Assembly (NCBI GenBank): GCA_036490475.1 | Contig: DASXDT010000005.1 | Span: 744,001-808,000, forward strand | DNA: 64,000 nt | From: Candidatus Tumulicola sp. | GTDB taxonomy: Bacteria > Vulcanimicrobiota > Vulcanimicrobiia > Vulcanimicrobiales > Vulcanimicrobiaceae | Reading direction: 5' to 3' | In this document: one piece after another, positions 8,606 through 18,041 of the stretch | How positions within the stretch are numbered: the stretch's first letter is position 1 | Layout of the letters: each line of letters begins with the position of its first letter | Position numbers and translations under genes: made by a program | Notes under the pieces: generated by a model | The model's input: only the letters and a program-made list of their open reading frames with translations | Told to the model about the DNA's origin: nothing | Databases searched by the model: none

Positions 8606-10018
8606 TTACAGCGTCGCCAAACGATCGACCGCGCGAACGATCGCAGCGTCTGGATCCCCGGGCGAGCCATTGATCATGAACGCGAACGCTATGCGTCCGT
8701 GATGCAGCGTATTGACGTATCCCGCCAAAGAGGCGACGCCGTCGATATGCCCGCTCTTCGCTCGAACGCGCCCCAGCGCGGTCGTAAAGTAATATCGACG
8801 CAACGTACCTTCGCGACCGCCGGCCGGCAGCAGCATATACATCGACGACGCTCCGCCGCGCGACTGCGCGTCGGCCAAGAGTCGCGCCAGCGTAATGGCC
8901 GCGATCCGATTGCTGTCGGCCAGACCGCTTCCATCGGCCAACTGCAATCCCGGCCGCGGAATTCCACGCTCGCTCAAGAATTGCGCTTCGGCCTTGAGCC
9001 CGGCCGCATCGTCGCCCGGTCCGCGTTCTGCGCCGAGCGAACGCAACAACTGCTCGGCATAGTGATTGTCCGAAACGAATAGCATGTGCGTTTCGAGTCC
9101 GCGAAGAGAGTCCGAGCGGTGATCCCACAGCACGATGGTATCGAGCGGTGCCGGGGCGACGACGGGTCGGGTCGCTACCGCGATGCGGCGATCGCGCAGC
9201 AAACGATCGACGACCGCTCCCGCCCAGCGATTGACGCCGTGCACGGCGGTCCAAAAATGTTCTTGCACGCCGCCGACCGTTTGCGTCGATTCGACGGTGT
9301 CTTCATCGATCGAGACGGCATTGGTCGGCGCGGCATAATCTTCGTCGGCATCGTCCTGACTCCAATGCGGATTCTGCTCGGGGCCTTTCATCGCGCTCGC
9401 GTCGACTGCGACCGCGCCGCGAACGCGCCGCAAGCCCGAACGCGCCAACATTCCAACGCCCGACTGCAAGTTTTCGCGGGTTAGCGACGGGTCGCCCGAT
9501 CCGACGAGCCAGAGATTCCCATTCAACGTCCCGTCGACGCCGGCAGGTTGTTGCGCTGCGAGCACCGTGTGGTAACGGAACGTCGGGCCGAGCACATCGA
9601 GCGCCGTCGCTGCGACCACCAGCTTTTGCACGCTGGCGGGCGTCACGGCGTCGGAGGCGCGGTCGTCGAACAACATGTTTCCGGCGGCGTCCACCACGGC
9701 CAAGCTCCAGCGGTGCGCACCCGCGGTCGCAGGACGAAACGCATCCGCCATTCCGTCGCGAAGCCGCCGAGTATCGGCAGAACTCCAGGACGGCGGCGCA
9801 GACGGTTCGAGTAACGCGGGTAAGTCGCGAAAGAGATCGGATGGCGTTCGCACTTGGGGCAGACGGGCCGCCGCGTGCGCCGTGCGATCGCGGCTCCATA
9901 AGGAGGCCGCTAACGTAACGCACGCAATCAAAACGACGACGGCAATGAGTCTGCGCCTAAGTCCGCGCGAGCGCCTCGATCTTCTCCTGTAGTTTCCGCT
10001 GCTCTTCACGTAGCCCAT
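8606..10018 (-). CDS. dacB: D-alanyl-D-alanine carboxypeptidase/endopeptidase, PBP4 type (peptidase S13)
   Basis: A 470-residue protein with a very basic N-terminus (residues 11-23) and one hydrophobic signal or anchor segment (24-42). The penicillin-binding triad is complete: SVQK at 129-132, SDN in the segment SDNHYAEQLLRSLG, and KSG in AKSGHIDGVASL. It would trim peptidoglycan side chains in the periplasm. The start is uncertain: ATG 10018 lies inside the end of the aminopeptidase gene and has no clear ribosome site. The overlap with that gene is 62 bases. Confidence 0.9.
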   Translation of the reverse strand: MGYVKSSGNYRRRSRRSRGLRRRLIAVVVLIACVTLAASLWSRDRTAHAAARLPQVRTPSDLFRDLPALLEPSAPPSWSSADTRRLRDGMADAFRPATAGAHRWSLAVVDAAGNMLFDDRASDAVTPASVQKLVVAATALDVLGPTFRYHTVLAAQQPAGVDGTLNGNLWLVGSGDPSLTRENLQSGVGMLARSGLRRVRGAVAVDASAMKGPEQNPHWSQDDADEDYAAPTNAVSIDEDTVESTQTVGGVQEHFWTAVHGVNRWAGAVVDRLLRDRRIAVATRPVVAPAPLDTIVLWDHRSDSLRGLETHMLFVSDNHYAEQLLRSLGAERGPGDDAAGLKAEAQFLSERGIPRPGLQLADGSGLADSNRIAAITLARLLADAQSRGGASSMYMLLPAGGREGTLRRYYFTTALGRVRAKSGHIDGVASLAGYVNTLHHGRIAFAFMINGSPGDPDAAIVRAVDRLATL

Positions 10019-12515
10019 CGATGTCGCTTCGCATTGCCGTTACTTGCGACGGCACCTTCGCGTTTTCGCGAATGCGGACGATTGCCTCCACCGCGTCTCG
10101 ACGCGTGCGAGCGTCGCTGGCCGACGACGACAGGCGGTCGAGCGACGAAAGGAGACGCGAGTCTCCGAGCGATTCGGCAGCCGAAACCACCGCTAACTGC
10201 ACCAAATATGCGGGATCGTCGATCAAGCGTTCGAGCGCTTCGACGACCGCGGTCCGCGCCGGTTCGACCAACTGGCCCAAACGCGACAGCGCACCGGGAG
10301 CCGCGCGCCGGACGCCTTCATCGCGTTCGCCGGCGGTCGTGTCGAGGATCGGTTCGAGCGCGCGCGCGTCCGCCAACTCCGACAGCCCCCGAACCGCCCC
10401 GGCTTCCACCGTTCCGTTCCAGGTTCGTTCGTGCGACGCGGCGACCAGAACGTCGAACGCGCGAGCGTCCCGCGTCTTGCCCAAACTCTCCAGCGCGGCC
10501 GCGCGCACGAAATAGGATGCATCCGAACGCGCAACGTCCAGCAACGCTCCGGCCACATCGGCGTCGCGATAATTTCCTAGCGCGGTCGCGACGGCGCGAC
10601 GAACCTTAGGCTGTTCGTGGGTCAGCGCTCCCAAAAGTATGTCGCGCGCCCAGGGTGCTCGCGTTCCGCCGATTGCAGAAGCCGACTGCGCGAGCACACC
10701 CCAAAAGGGTTCGCTCGAAAACGACGCGCGTAACGCGTCGACCGCGGTCGACGAACCATCTCGCGCTAGTTCGCGCGCGGCGCGAATCCGCGCAACTACG
10801 TCGGGATCTCCCGCGAGCACGGCTGCAGATCGCTGCGCGCCGAACGCATAGGTAACGTCGGCCAGAACGAACGCGCCCGGATCGAAACGGATGAGTTTGG
10901 GCTCGGCGTCCAGCGGTATCGCGATGGTTTCGTGCGCGCGCTCCACGCGTACGTGCAGACGCCTCTCGCCCGCCACGGGACACGGGCCTTCTCCACTCGT
11001 CAGAGCCGGAAGAGTCGGCACGAATCCGAGATCCACGTCGAAAAGATAGGCTGGATTCTCGTCGTCGACCTTCTGCGTTTGATCGATCGTCACGGTAGCC
11101 ACGCGCCGCTCGTCGTCCCACTCGACGGTTACCTTCAGCTCGGGATGGCCACCGCGAAAAACCCATTGGTCGAAGAACGCGCGGACGTTTCGCCCGGTCG
11201 CTTCCTCGATCGCGCGAATGAGATCGATCGTTTCGACGTTGCGTTCGGCATTGCGCTCCACGTAGCGGTGGATCGATCGCCAGAAACGTGCGTCGCCGAG
11301 GTATCCGCGCAGCATGTGGAGCACCGCGCCGCCCTTCTGATACAAGTGGCGGTCGAACAGCTCGATCGGATCGCGGAAACGATTATACACGATCGGACGG
11401 CGATATCGATTGGCGTCTTCGTCGAGATAGGCCGAAACGAACTCGAAGACATCGTATTCGTATTCGTCGAATCCCAAATTCTCTTCACGCCAAACGGCTT
11501 CGAAGAAGGTGGCGAAACCCTCGTTCAGCCACGCGTGCGCCCAGTCGCGGCACGTCAGCAGATCGCCGAACCATTGATGCGCCAATTCGTGCGATACCAA
11601 CGGGTCGCTCGAAAAGTCGAGATGCGCCGTCGCGTCGTGGAGTGTGCGGTCCGTCTGGGTGGTCGCCGCCGTGTTTTCCATGCCGCCAAAAATAAAATCG
11701 GCGACCGCAATCTGCGAATACCGGGCGTACGGGTACGCGCGGCCGGTGCGCTTTTCGAACGTCTCGATCATCCGCGGCGTGTTGGAGAAGGCGCGCTCGC
11801 CGTCGGCTTCTCGCCCCGGCAAGACGTAGTACCGTACCGGCGTTTTTCCAGCGCCGGCCGTTCCTTGGCCGACTTCGACGAACGGTCCCGCGACGATCGT
11901 CATCAGGTAGGTGCTGTGCGGAACGTCCTGGCGATAGCGATAGATCGTCCGGCCGTCCCGATCGATTTTCTCGACCAACTCGCCGTTCGCGAGCGCGAAG
12001 GTACCGGCGGGCACATCGACGCGCGTCTCGGTCGGCTGTTTCTCGCTGGGACGATCGATGCACGGAAACCAGAACCGCGCGTTTTCGTCCTGGCTCTGCG
12101 TCCACAGATGCACGCGTTTTTGCGGCTGCGCTTGCGTCGGCTTGATGAAGAACAATCCGTGGCGCGGGTGCGACACGCGATATTGTACCGCGAACGTCGT
12201 CGTCTCGCCCGCACCAAGCGGCGGAGAGAAATAGACGTCGAGTTTTCCGTCGCGCCGTTCGAACTGCTGGGGTTGTCCGTCGCGTTCGACCGATGCGATT
12301 TCGAGATCGACCGCATCGAGCTGCAGCCGTTCGACGGGCTCGTCGAGCGCTCGCACCGTCGTCGTGCAGACGCCGTCCAGCGTTTCCGCGTCGAAGTCGG
12401 GTCGAAGATCTAACGCAATTCGTTCGACTTCGACGATGCGATCGGGTCCGTAGTTGGCCCGGGAGCCGGGCAATGCAAAAGCTCGATGGTCGTTCGTACC
12501 GTCACCGTTGATCAT
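9957..12515 (-). CDS. M1-family zinc aminopeptidase with C-terminal HEAT repeats
   Basis: An 852-residue protein. The M1 N-terminal beta domain is followed by the substrate motif GGMEN (about 278-282) and the zinc site HELAH (309-313) with Glu332 in WLNEG. After the catalytic part (to about 570), residues 580-810 are alpha-helical HEAT-like repeats (for example RRAVATALGNYRDADVAGAL), and the protein ends in a short coiled coil (about 828-850). No signal peptide is seen, so it is probably cytoplasmic. The start ATG overlaps the SDR stop (ATGA). Confidence 0.9.
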   Translation of the reverse strand: MINGDGTNDHRAFALPGSRANYGPDRIVEVERIALDLRPDFDAETLDGVCTTTVRALDEPVERLQLDAVDLEIASVERDGQPQQFERRDGKLDVYFSPPLGAGETTTFAVQYRVSHPRHGLFFIKPTQAQPQKRVHLWTQSQDENARFWFPCIDRPSEKQPTETRVDVPAGTFALANGELVEKIDRDGRTIYRYRQDVPHSTYLMTIVAGPFVEVGQGTAGAGKTPVRYYVLPGREADGERAFSNTPRMIETFEKRTGRAYPYARYSQIAVADFIFGGMENTAATTQTDRTLHDATAHLDFSSDPLVSHELAHQWFGDLLTCRDWAHAWLNEGFATFFEAVWREENLGFDEYEYDVFEFVSAYLDEDANRYRRPIVYNRFRDPIELFDRHLYQKGGAVLHMLRGYLGDARFWRSIHRYVERNAERNVETIDLIRAIEEATGRNVRAFFDQWVFRGGHPELKVTVEWDDERRVATVTIDQTQKVDDENPAYLFDVDLGFVPTLPALTSGEGPCPVAGERRLHVRVERAHETIAIPLDAEPKLIRFDPGAFVLADVTYAFGAQRSAAVLAGDPDVVARIRAARELARDGSSTAVDALRASFSSEPFWGVLAQSASAIGGTRAPWARDILLGALTHEQPKVRRAVATALGNYRDADVAGALLDVARSDASYFVRAAALESLGKTRDARAFDVLVAASHERTWNGTVEAGAVRGLSELADARALEPILDTTAGERDEGVRRAAPGALSRLGQLVEPARTAVVEALERLIDDPAYLVQLAVVSAAESLGDSRLLSSLDRLSSSASDARTRRDAVEAIVRIRENAKVPSQVTAMRSDIDGLREEQRKLQEKIEALART

Positions 12516-13270
12516 GGGTGCGGCTCGTTTCGCTCGTCGAGTTGCGTCGCCCCCCCGGTGACGTCGAGGACGCTTCCGGTCACGAAATCTTGGTCGCGAG
12601 CGACCAGGAATCGGACGGCATCTGCAATGTCCTGTGCGCTTCCGGCGCGGCCGACGGGATTCGGCGCCGTCCGCGAGCGCGCGACTTCGCGGTCGATCGT
12701 CTTGTCGCCGACATAGCCTGGAACGACGACGTTGACGGTGATTCCGTCACGCGCTTCCTCCAGTGCGAGAACGCGCGCGAAGGTCGTAAGCGCGCTTTTT
12801 GCCGCTTGATAGAATGCAGAGCCGGCAAACGGCTGCGTCGTGGCGGCGCCGAGCGATCCGAACACCACGATCCTCCCGAATCGCGCCGCACGCATGCCGG
12901 GAAGGACGGCTCGCACCGCCTGCACCGCGCTGCGCACGTTGCCATCGAACGCCTCGGCGTAATCCTCCAGCGTCAAACGCTCGAAGCGCTTGACCGTTAG
13001 CGGCCCCGCTCCGTGTACCAAGGTATCGAACGGTCCTCGCAGCTCGACGAGTTCGCGCAACCGCAGCTCGACGTCGTTCGCCGGAGCCGAGAAGTCGATG
13101 CGATCGGCGCTCCCGAAGGCGTTTGCGGCTGCAATCGCGGCCAGCGTCGAATCCGGCGACGTCCGGCGATACGTTATCGCTACGTGCTCGAAGCCGTCGG
13201 CTGCCAGCGAGACGGCGGCCCGCGCCGCCAATCCGGTCGCGGCTGCCGTCACCAACGCCCGTCGGGGCAT
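12512..13270 (-). CDS. Short-chain dehydrogenase/reductase (SDR)
   Basis: A 252-residue Rossmann-fold SDR from ATG 13270; a longer frame upstream is not SDR-like. The nucleotide-binding loop is degenerate (TAAATGLAARAAV instead of TGxxxGxG). The catalytic Ser (VFGSLGA) and Tyr-Lys (FYQAAKSAL) are present, as is the NNAG-like segment VHGAGPL. The C-terminus resembles 3-oxoacyl-ACP reductases (GYVGDKTI, FVTGSVLDVTGG). The substrate cannot be assigned. It overlaps the aminopeptidase start by 4 bases and follows the stalk protein by 13. Confidence 0.85.
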   Translation of the reverse strand: MPRRALVTAAATGLAARAAVSLAADGFEHVAITYRRTSPDSTLAAIAAANAFGSADRIDFSAPANDVELRLRELVELRGPFDTLVHGAGPLTVKRFERLTLEDYAEAFDGNVRSAVQAVRAVLPGMRAARFGRIVVFGSLGAATTQPFAGSAFYQAAKSALTTFARVLALEEARDGITVNVVVPGYVGDKTIDREVARSRTAPNPVGRAGSAQDIADAVRFLVARDQDFVTGSVLDVTGGATQLDERNEPHP

Positions 13271-13283
13271 GCCTTCGTTGCGC

Positions 13284-14066
13284 TTAATAGGCGGCTTGGT
13301 AGAAGGTCCAGCGCACATCGAACGCGTCGCCTCGCTGCGTCCGGCCGCGAACGCGGACCGTGTGGTTGCCCATCGGGAGCGATCGCGGCGCCGCGAAGTA
13401 GTACCATTTCGCGCTGCGCGAGATCGTAACGTCCACAGGCTTGCCGTCGATCGAGGTTTGGAACGAGCCCGGACGGACCTGGCGATCCAATTCGAATCGC
13501 AACTGGGGCTGATGGTTGTAAATCGTCCCGGTCGGCCAATGATAGACCAGCGCCGCTGTCGGCGTGGGCGGCGGCGGCATGGGCGGATGTGGAGGCGGAT
13601 AGACCGGAGGCGGACCGCCGCCACCCGGTTGCCGTTTGCCTCCGGTGATCGAGACCGTGCTGGTCGAGTCGTTCCAATTGACACTCGCACCCAGCGCCGA
13701 GGCGACAAAGCGCAGCGGCACGAGGGTGCGTTCGCCGACCAAGAACGGCGCCACGTCGAGCGTCTCTTGGCGCCCACCGACGGTCGCTTGCAGCGAACCG
13801 ATCGTGAGCGAAACGCTGGTCCCGTGGGCGGTCGCGTTAATCTGTCCGTTGGAGTACACCACGCTTGCGCCAAGACGCTCGAAAACGCCGCGCAAGGGTA
13901 CGAAGACGCGCCCGGCTTGCACTACCGGCGGTTGATCGAACTGGACCGGCTGGCCGTTAACCACCACGGTGACGGATTGGGCCGCGGTCTCCAGCGGCAC
14001 CGCGACAGCGAACACCGCCAACAGCGCCGCGCAGCGAGCTACGCGGCCTGTCGAGAAAACCTTCAT
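13284..14066 (-). CDS. Secreted copper-amine-oxidase-N (stalk-domain) protein
   Basis: The start is placed at ATG 14066, giving MKVFSTGRVARCAALLAVF and a signal peptide ending at TAAQS; a start 11 codons earlier is less signal-like. The roughly 260-residue protein has two stalk-domain repeats (VFVPLRGVFERLGASVVYSN and TLVPLRFVASALGASVNWND), then a Pro/Gly-rich linker (about residues 145-170), then a small beta-rich C-terminal domain. Such domains usually bind cell-wall or surface structures. It lies about 50 bases downstream of the RND gene. Confidence 0.85.
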   Translation of the reverse strand: MKVFSTGRVARCAALLAVFAVAVPLETAAQSVTVVVNGQPVQFDQPPVVQAGRVFVPLRGVFERLGASVVYSNGQINATAHGTSVSLTIGSLQATVGGRQETLDVAPFLVGERTLVPLRFVASALGASVNWNDSTSTVSITGGKRQPGGGGPPPVYPPPHPPMPPPPTPTAALVYHWPTGTIYNHQPQLRFELDRQVRPGSFQTSIDGKPVDVTISRSAKWYYFAAPRSLPMGNHTVRVRGRTQRGDAFDVRWTFYQAAY

Positions 14067-14117
14067 ACCGCTTCGATACCCGGGCCGGGCAGGCGGCAAA
14101 CGAGCGAGCGCCCGATA

Positions 14118-17100
14118 TTATCCGACGGGCGCCGGGGTCTGCGCCATCTCGGCGGCCACAGCGTTTCGGTCGGCCTGTCGCTCGTACCACCCGATCCACG
14201 AGTTGTAGATCATCGGCACGAGAAACAGTGTGAGAATCAGCGAGCTGGCGAGACCGCCGATGATCACGGTGCCCATCGCTTGGCGCCACTCGCCGCCTTC
14301 GGCGAAGCCCAGCGCCAGCGGAAGCATTCCGAAAATCATCGCTAACGTCGTCATCAGAATCGGCCGGAATCTCGTGGTGGCGGCCTGCAACACGGCCTCG
14401 CGAACGCGCATTCCGCGCTTGCAGAGCGTGTTCGAATAATCCACCAATAATATCCCGTTCTTTGAAACGAGACCGAAGAGCATGACGATGCCGATCATCG
14501 AAATGATATTCAGCGATTGACCCGCGTTCGGCTCGATGCGATGCATCACCGACAATCCCGTTAACGCACCGATGATTGCCAGCGGCACCGAGAACATAAC
14601 GATCAGCGGCTCCAAGAACGAACCATACAAAATCACCATCAGCATGTACACGAGCATGAACGACGTCAGCAGTGCGATGCCCATGTTTTGCAGGGTCTCG
14701 ATCATGTACTGGGTGTCACCTTGCGCCGTTAAACCCACGCCTTCGGGTAAAAATCCGGGCGTCTTGAGTGCGGTTTCGAGCGGGCCGGTCACGGTGCCCA
14801 GCGAGTAGCCCGGGAGTACGCCGCCGTAGACGTTCACGACGCGCTGCCGGTTCAAGCGCTGAATCTGGACCGGTGCTGAGGTCCACACGAAGTCGGCGAT
14901 ATCGGCAAGCGGGACGATCGTTCCGTCTTGCGCGCGCACTCGCACTGCTTTAAGATCTTCTGCCGTCGAGCGATATCCGACCGGAAACTGCACGCGCACG
15001 TCGACCAAACCATTTTCGGTGCGCACCTTGGTCGCGACCGCCCCGTCGACCGCAAAGCGTGCGACCGCTGCCGCGTCGGCCGGAGCGACGCCCAGTACCT
15101 CCGCACGCTGTGCGTTGATGTTTACGTTCAAACGGGGAGCGGCCAACTCGTTGCTGGTGTCGACGTTGACGCTGCCCTTTTGTTGACGCAGGAAATTCGC
15201 GACCTTTTCGGCCGCCGGTCCGATCGCATCTTCAGGACCCGAGAGTGAGTAGAATATCGAACTGCCCGAGCCGCCGCCGCTATCGCCCGCGACCTCGAAC
15301 GAACCACCCGGTACTAAGTACCCGAGCGGGCGAATTTTATCGATGATCGAGTACGTCTCTTTGCGCCGGTCGGGAAGCGTTTGCGCGTTGAGACGCGCGT
15401 AGTTGTCGCCGATCGCGCTACCCCAGCCCTCGGGCTTGCGCCCGACGGTCGAGCTTACCGACTGGATACCGTCGATTTTGAGAATCGCAGCCTCGAGATG
15501 GCTCACGTACTTTTCGGTGACGCCGATCGGCGTTCCGGGCGGATATGTCACGGTCATCGAGATCGAACCGTTTTGCACCGCCGGCACGAAATCGAAACTG
15601 ATCGGTCCGAGAATCGGGAGCGCGATCGCCAGCGCGACGGGCAACGCGAACGTCACGGCCGTAAGCCAAAATCCGCGGCCGGTAGCGGCGAACCACTGCC
15701 CGAGCATTCGAACGGCGTTAACGGCGCCATCCATAGCGACCGTGCCGGCCCGTCGCATGGCCGGCATCCGGCGAGTCCGGCGCCAGCGCATGTCGAGTTT
15801 CTTCGAAGAGAACGCGCGGCGGACGAGCAACCCCACGAGATGCCAGACGAGCGCCAAAGCCAGGAAGATGACGTTCACGCCGATGGTCGTGTTGCCGGCC
15901 CCGGCAGCCAACGTCAACGCGTTGACGACCAGAACGACGCACACGTACACCACGAACAATCCGTGTTCGAGTGCGAACGAGAGCGCGCGCGTGCGGTACC
16001 AGTTGAGGATGCGGTCGTAGTTCTGAACGAACGCGCCTAGAAAGAGCACTGCAAAAATCATGACCGGAATGACGAGGTTCAATTCTTTCGGCAGTCCCAG
16101 CATGCCGAACGGGATGAAATAGACCACGGCGGCCGCAGCCACCATTGACAGCGCGACCTTCCACGAGCCCAGCGCGTCCATCCAACGAGGCTTGGCGGTC
16201 GAACGCTCCTTGACGCTCCAGCGAGCCGCCAACAGCGGTGTCAACGTGAACGATACGAGTAGCGAAAAGAGCGTCGCGATGACGATGACCGAACCGAACT
16301 CGCGCAAATACTGACCGACGATACCCGGCAAGAACGCGATCGGCAAAAATACGACCACGTCGACCATCGTGATCGCGATGGCGGCCCCGCCGATTTCGCT
16401 GCGGCCGTTAATCGCGGCGTCGATTGGATCTTCACCCAAATCTCGATGCCTCGTTATATTTTCTAACACGACGATCGAGTCGTCCACCAGGATGCCGATG
16501 ATAAGCGACAGGCCCATCAACGACATTGAGTCGAGATGGAATCCGAACGCGTTCATCAAGATGAACGTCGAGAGGATCGACGTCGGAATCGCGACCATGA
16601 CGACGACGGCGTTGCGCCACAGATGCAGGAACAGCATCATCACGATCATCGTGAGGATGACGCCTTCGAACAATGACTGCCATACGCCGTTGAGCGACTT
16701 CTGCGTGTAGTCGGCCGGCGCGTCGATTTCGTTAAAGGTGAGCTCGGGGAACTCGGCTTCGATCTGCTTGACTTTTTCGCGTGCGATCTTGGTCGACGTG
16801 ATTTCGTCGGCGTTGATGTTGCGGCTCATGCTGACGTACAAGCGGGGCAGGCCGTTATAGTGCGAGATCGACGTCGGCTCGACGTGTCCGTCGTCGGCGG
16901 TCGCGACGTCACCGATACGCATGCCGCGCATCGACGTGCCGCTGACCGGCAACGGAATGTTCAGCAAGTCCTGAAACGTATTGACTTCGGCGTGGACCGA
17001 AACGCTGGTTTCGCGCGTCGGCTCGCGCAAGATGCCGCCAGGCAGGTTCGAATTGTTGGCCGCGACGGCGTTGAAGACGTCGCGCAACGTCGCACCGCTT

Positions 17101-17684
17101 CCAAGCAGTTTGGCCGGGATCGGTTGGACGTGAAATTCTCGGGCGGCCGCGCCGTACACGTCGACGCTCTGCACGTTGGGAATCGCTTTGAGCAGCGGCT
17201 GGATGCGATTGGTCACGAGGTCGGCCAGCGCCGTCGGCGACAACGCCTTCGAGCTGACGGCGATGTCCAGCAGTGGTTCGGATGCGCCGTTTTTGTCGAC
17301 CGAAGGCGGATCGAGGTCGGTGGGAAGATAGACGCGGGCCGTATCGACCGCGCTCTGCACGTTGATCGCCGCTACGTCGAGGTTGGTGCCGAGCTTGAAC
17401 TGCACGACGACGACGGCGCTGCCTTCTTGCGCGCTTGCCGTCATTTGGTCGAGGTTGTCGATTCCGTCGAGCTGATCTTCGATCGGCTTGACGACGAGCC
17501 GCTCCATATCTTGCGGCGACGCACCCGGGTACCCGGCCGATACCACGACGATTGGGAAGGACGTTCCGGGCGGGTCGTTGCTACGACCGATTTTGGAGTA
17601 GGCGAAAAGTCCGAACACTGCCAAGGCGATGAATGCCATGGCGGTGATGACGGGTTTGTTAATGGAGAATCGCGTCAGCCACAC
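14118..17684 (-). CDS. RND-family efflux transporter (AcrB/HAE1 superfamily) with extra central membrane segments
   Basis: A 1188-residue protein, against about 1030-1050 for usual members; start GTG 17684. Canonical parts are MWLTRFSINKPVITAMAFI, the TM4 acid motif GILVDDSIVVLENITRH, and the C-terminal half with LFGLVSKNGILLVDY. Between TM6 (TLTPLLAARW) and the normal TM7 (FWLTAVTFALPVALAIA) lie about 140 additional residues with roughly four extra hydrophobic helices, including a second copy of the pre-TM7 pattern (YDRILNWYRTRALSFALEHG). No membrane-fusion protein or outer-membrane channel gene is adjacent. It heads the long minus-strand gene run. Confidence 0.92.
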   Translation of the reverse strand: MWLTRFSINKPVITAMAFIALAVFGLFAYSKIGRSNDPPGTSFPIVVVSAGYPGASPQDMERLVVKPIEDQLDGIDNLDQMTASAQEGSAVVVVQFKLGTNLDVAAINVQSAVDTARVYLPTDLDPPSVDKNGASEPLLDIAVSSKALSPTALADLVTNRIQPLLKAIPNVQSVDVYGAAAREFHVQPIPAKLLGSGATLRDVFNAVAANNSNLPGGILREPTRETSVSVHAEVNTFQDLLNIPLPVSGTSMRGMRIGDVATADDGHVEPTSISHYNGLPRLYVSMSRNINADEITSTKIAREKVKQIEAEFPELTFNEIDAPADYTQKSLNGVWQSLFEGVILTMIVMMLFLHLWRNAVVVMVAIPTSILSTFILMNAFGFHLDSMSLMGLSLIIGILVDDSIVVLENITRHRDLGEDPIDAAINGRSEIGGAAIAITMVDVVVFLPIAFLPGIVGQYLREFGSVIVIATLFSLLVSFTLTPLLAARWSVKERSTAKPRWMDALGSWKVALSMVAAAAVVYFIPFGMLGLPKELNLVIPVMIFAVLFLGAFVQNYDRILNWYRTRALSFALEHGLFVVYVCVVLVVNALTLAAGAGNTTIGVNVIFLALALVWHLVGLLVRRAFSSKKLDMRWRRTRRMPAMRRAGTVAMDGAVNAVRMLGQWFAATGRGFWLTAVTFALPVALAIALPILGPISFDFVPAVQNGSISMTVTYPPGTPIGVTEKYVSHLEAAILKIDGIQSVSSTVGRKPEGWGSAIGDNYARLNAQTLPDRRKETYSIIDKIRPLGYLVPGGSFEVAGDSGGGSGSSIFYSLSGPEDAIGPAAEKVANFLRQQKGSVNVDTSNELAAPRLNVNINAQRAEVLGVAPADAAAVARFAVDGAVATKVRTENGLVDVRVQFPVGYRSTAEDLKAVRVRAQDGTIVPLADIADFVWTSAPVQIQRLNRQRVVNVYGGVLPGYSLGTVTGPLETALKTPGFLPEGVGLTAQGDTQYMIETLQNMGIALLTSFMLVYMLMVILYGSFLEPLIVMFSVPLAIIGALTGLSVMHRIEPNAGQSLNIISMIGIVMLFGLVSKNGILLVDYSNTLCKRGMRVREAVLQAATTRFRPILMTTLAMIFGMLPLALGFAEGGEWRQAMGTVIIGGLASSLILTLFLVPMIYNSWIGWYERQADRNAVAAEMAQTPAPVG

Positions 17685-17860
17685 GTGGGAACAACCTCTC
17701 GTCGGGCGGGCACCATGCTGATAGCTCTACGCACCGGCTGGGGCAACTGTTTCAGAGGGTAGCACGAGCATCGCTAGCGGCGGGTCAAAAAGAGATAAAA
17801 AGCGCGCCACCGACGAGGGCGTCACGCTCGGTACCCACTCGTAGTAAGTGCTCCTAGAAA

Positions 17861-17894
17861 ATGCGCAAGACAGGACTTGAACCTGCACGAGATT
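17861..17894 (-). repeat. 34-bp partial copy of tRNA-Leu 3' end
   Basis: These 34 bases repeat exactly at 17998-18031, which is the T-arm and 3' acceptor strand of the adjacent tRNA-Leu. The copy sits 137 bases away in the same orientation. It lacks the D-arm, anticodon and 5' acceptor, so it is not a gene. Such 3'-end duplications are typical relics of integrase attachment, but no integrase is nearby. Confidence 0.85.
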
Positions 17895-17899
17895 TCGCT

Positions 17900-17924
17900 C
17901 CCCAACCGCCTGCGGCGGCCGGGG
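17900..17924. repeat. GC-rich stem-loop in the tRNA-Leu flank
   Basis: CCCC-AA-CCGCC / TGC / GGCGG-CC-GGGG folds as a hairpin with two internal mismatches. It lies inside the 103-base segment between the tRNA-fragment copies. It could be a terminator for the tRNA transcript or part of a small repeat element. The rest of 17685-17998 holds no convincing gene. Confidence 0.5.
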
Positions 17925-17965
17925 ACCCCTACAGTTTGAAAACGCTTCGCACTTCGTGCTCCGCT

Positions 17966-18041
17966 TAGCGAGAGCAATCTCGTGCTCGCCGTGACTCATG
18001 CGCAAGACAGGACTTGAACCTGCACGAGATTGCTCTCGCTA
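17966..18041. repeat. 20-bp perfect inverted repeat, one arm inside tRNA-Leu
   Basis: Bases 17966-17985 are the exact reverse complement of 18022-18041, which encode the variable arm and start of the T-stem of tRNA-Leu. A 36-base spacer separates the arms. With the direct 34-bp copy at 17861 this makes two tRNA-derived pieces in opposite orientations. Confidence 0.8.

Noticed and set aside
10932-12413. Open frame of 493 codons on the plus strand
   Set aside because: It lies antisense to the M1 aminopeptidase, is Arg/Val/Asp-rich and has no family-like motifs. Long antisense frames are expected at this GC content.
12990-14345. Open frame of 451 codons on the plus strand
   Set aside because: It crosses the SDR, stalk-protein and RND genes in antisense and has biased composition; no start context.
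17727-18005. Minus-strand frame of 92 codons near tRNA-Leu
   Set aside because: It runs through the tRNA fragments and hairpin and has no ribosome site.
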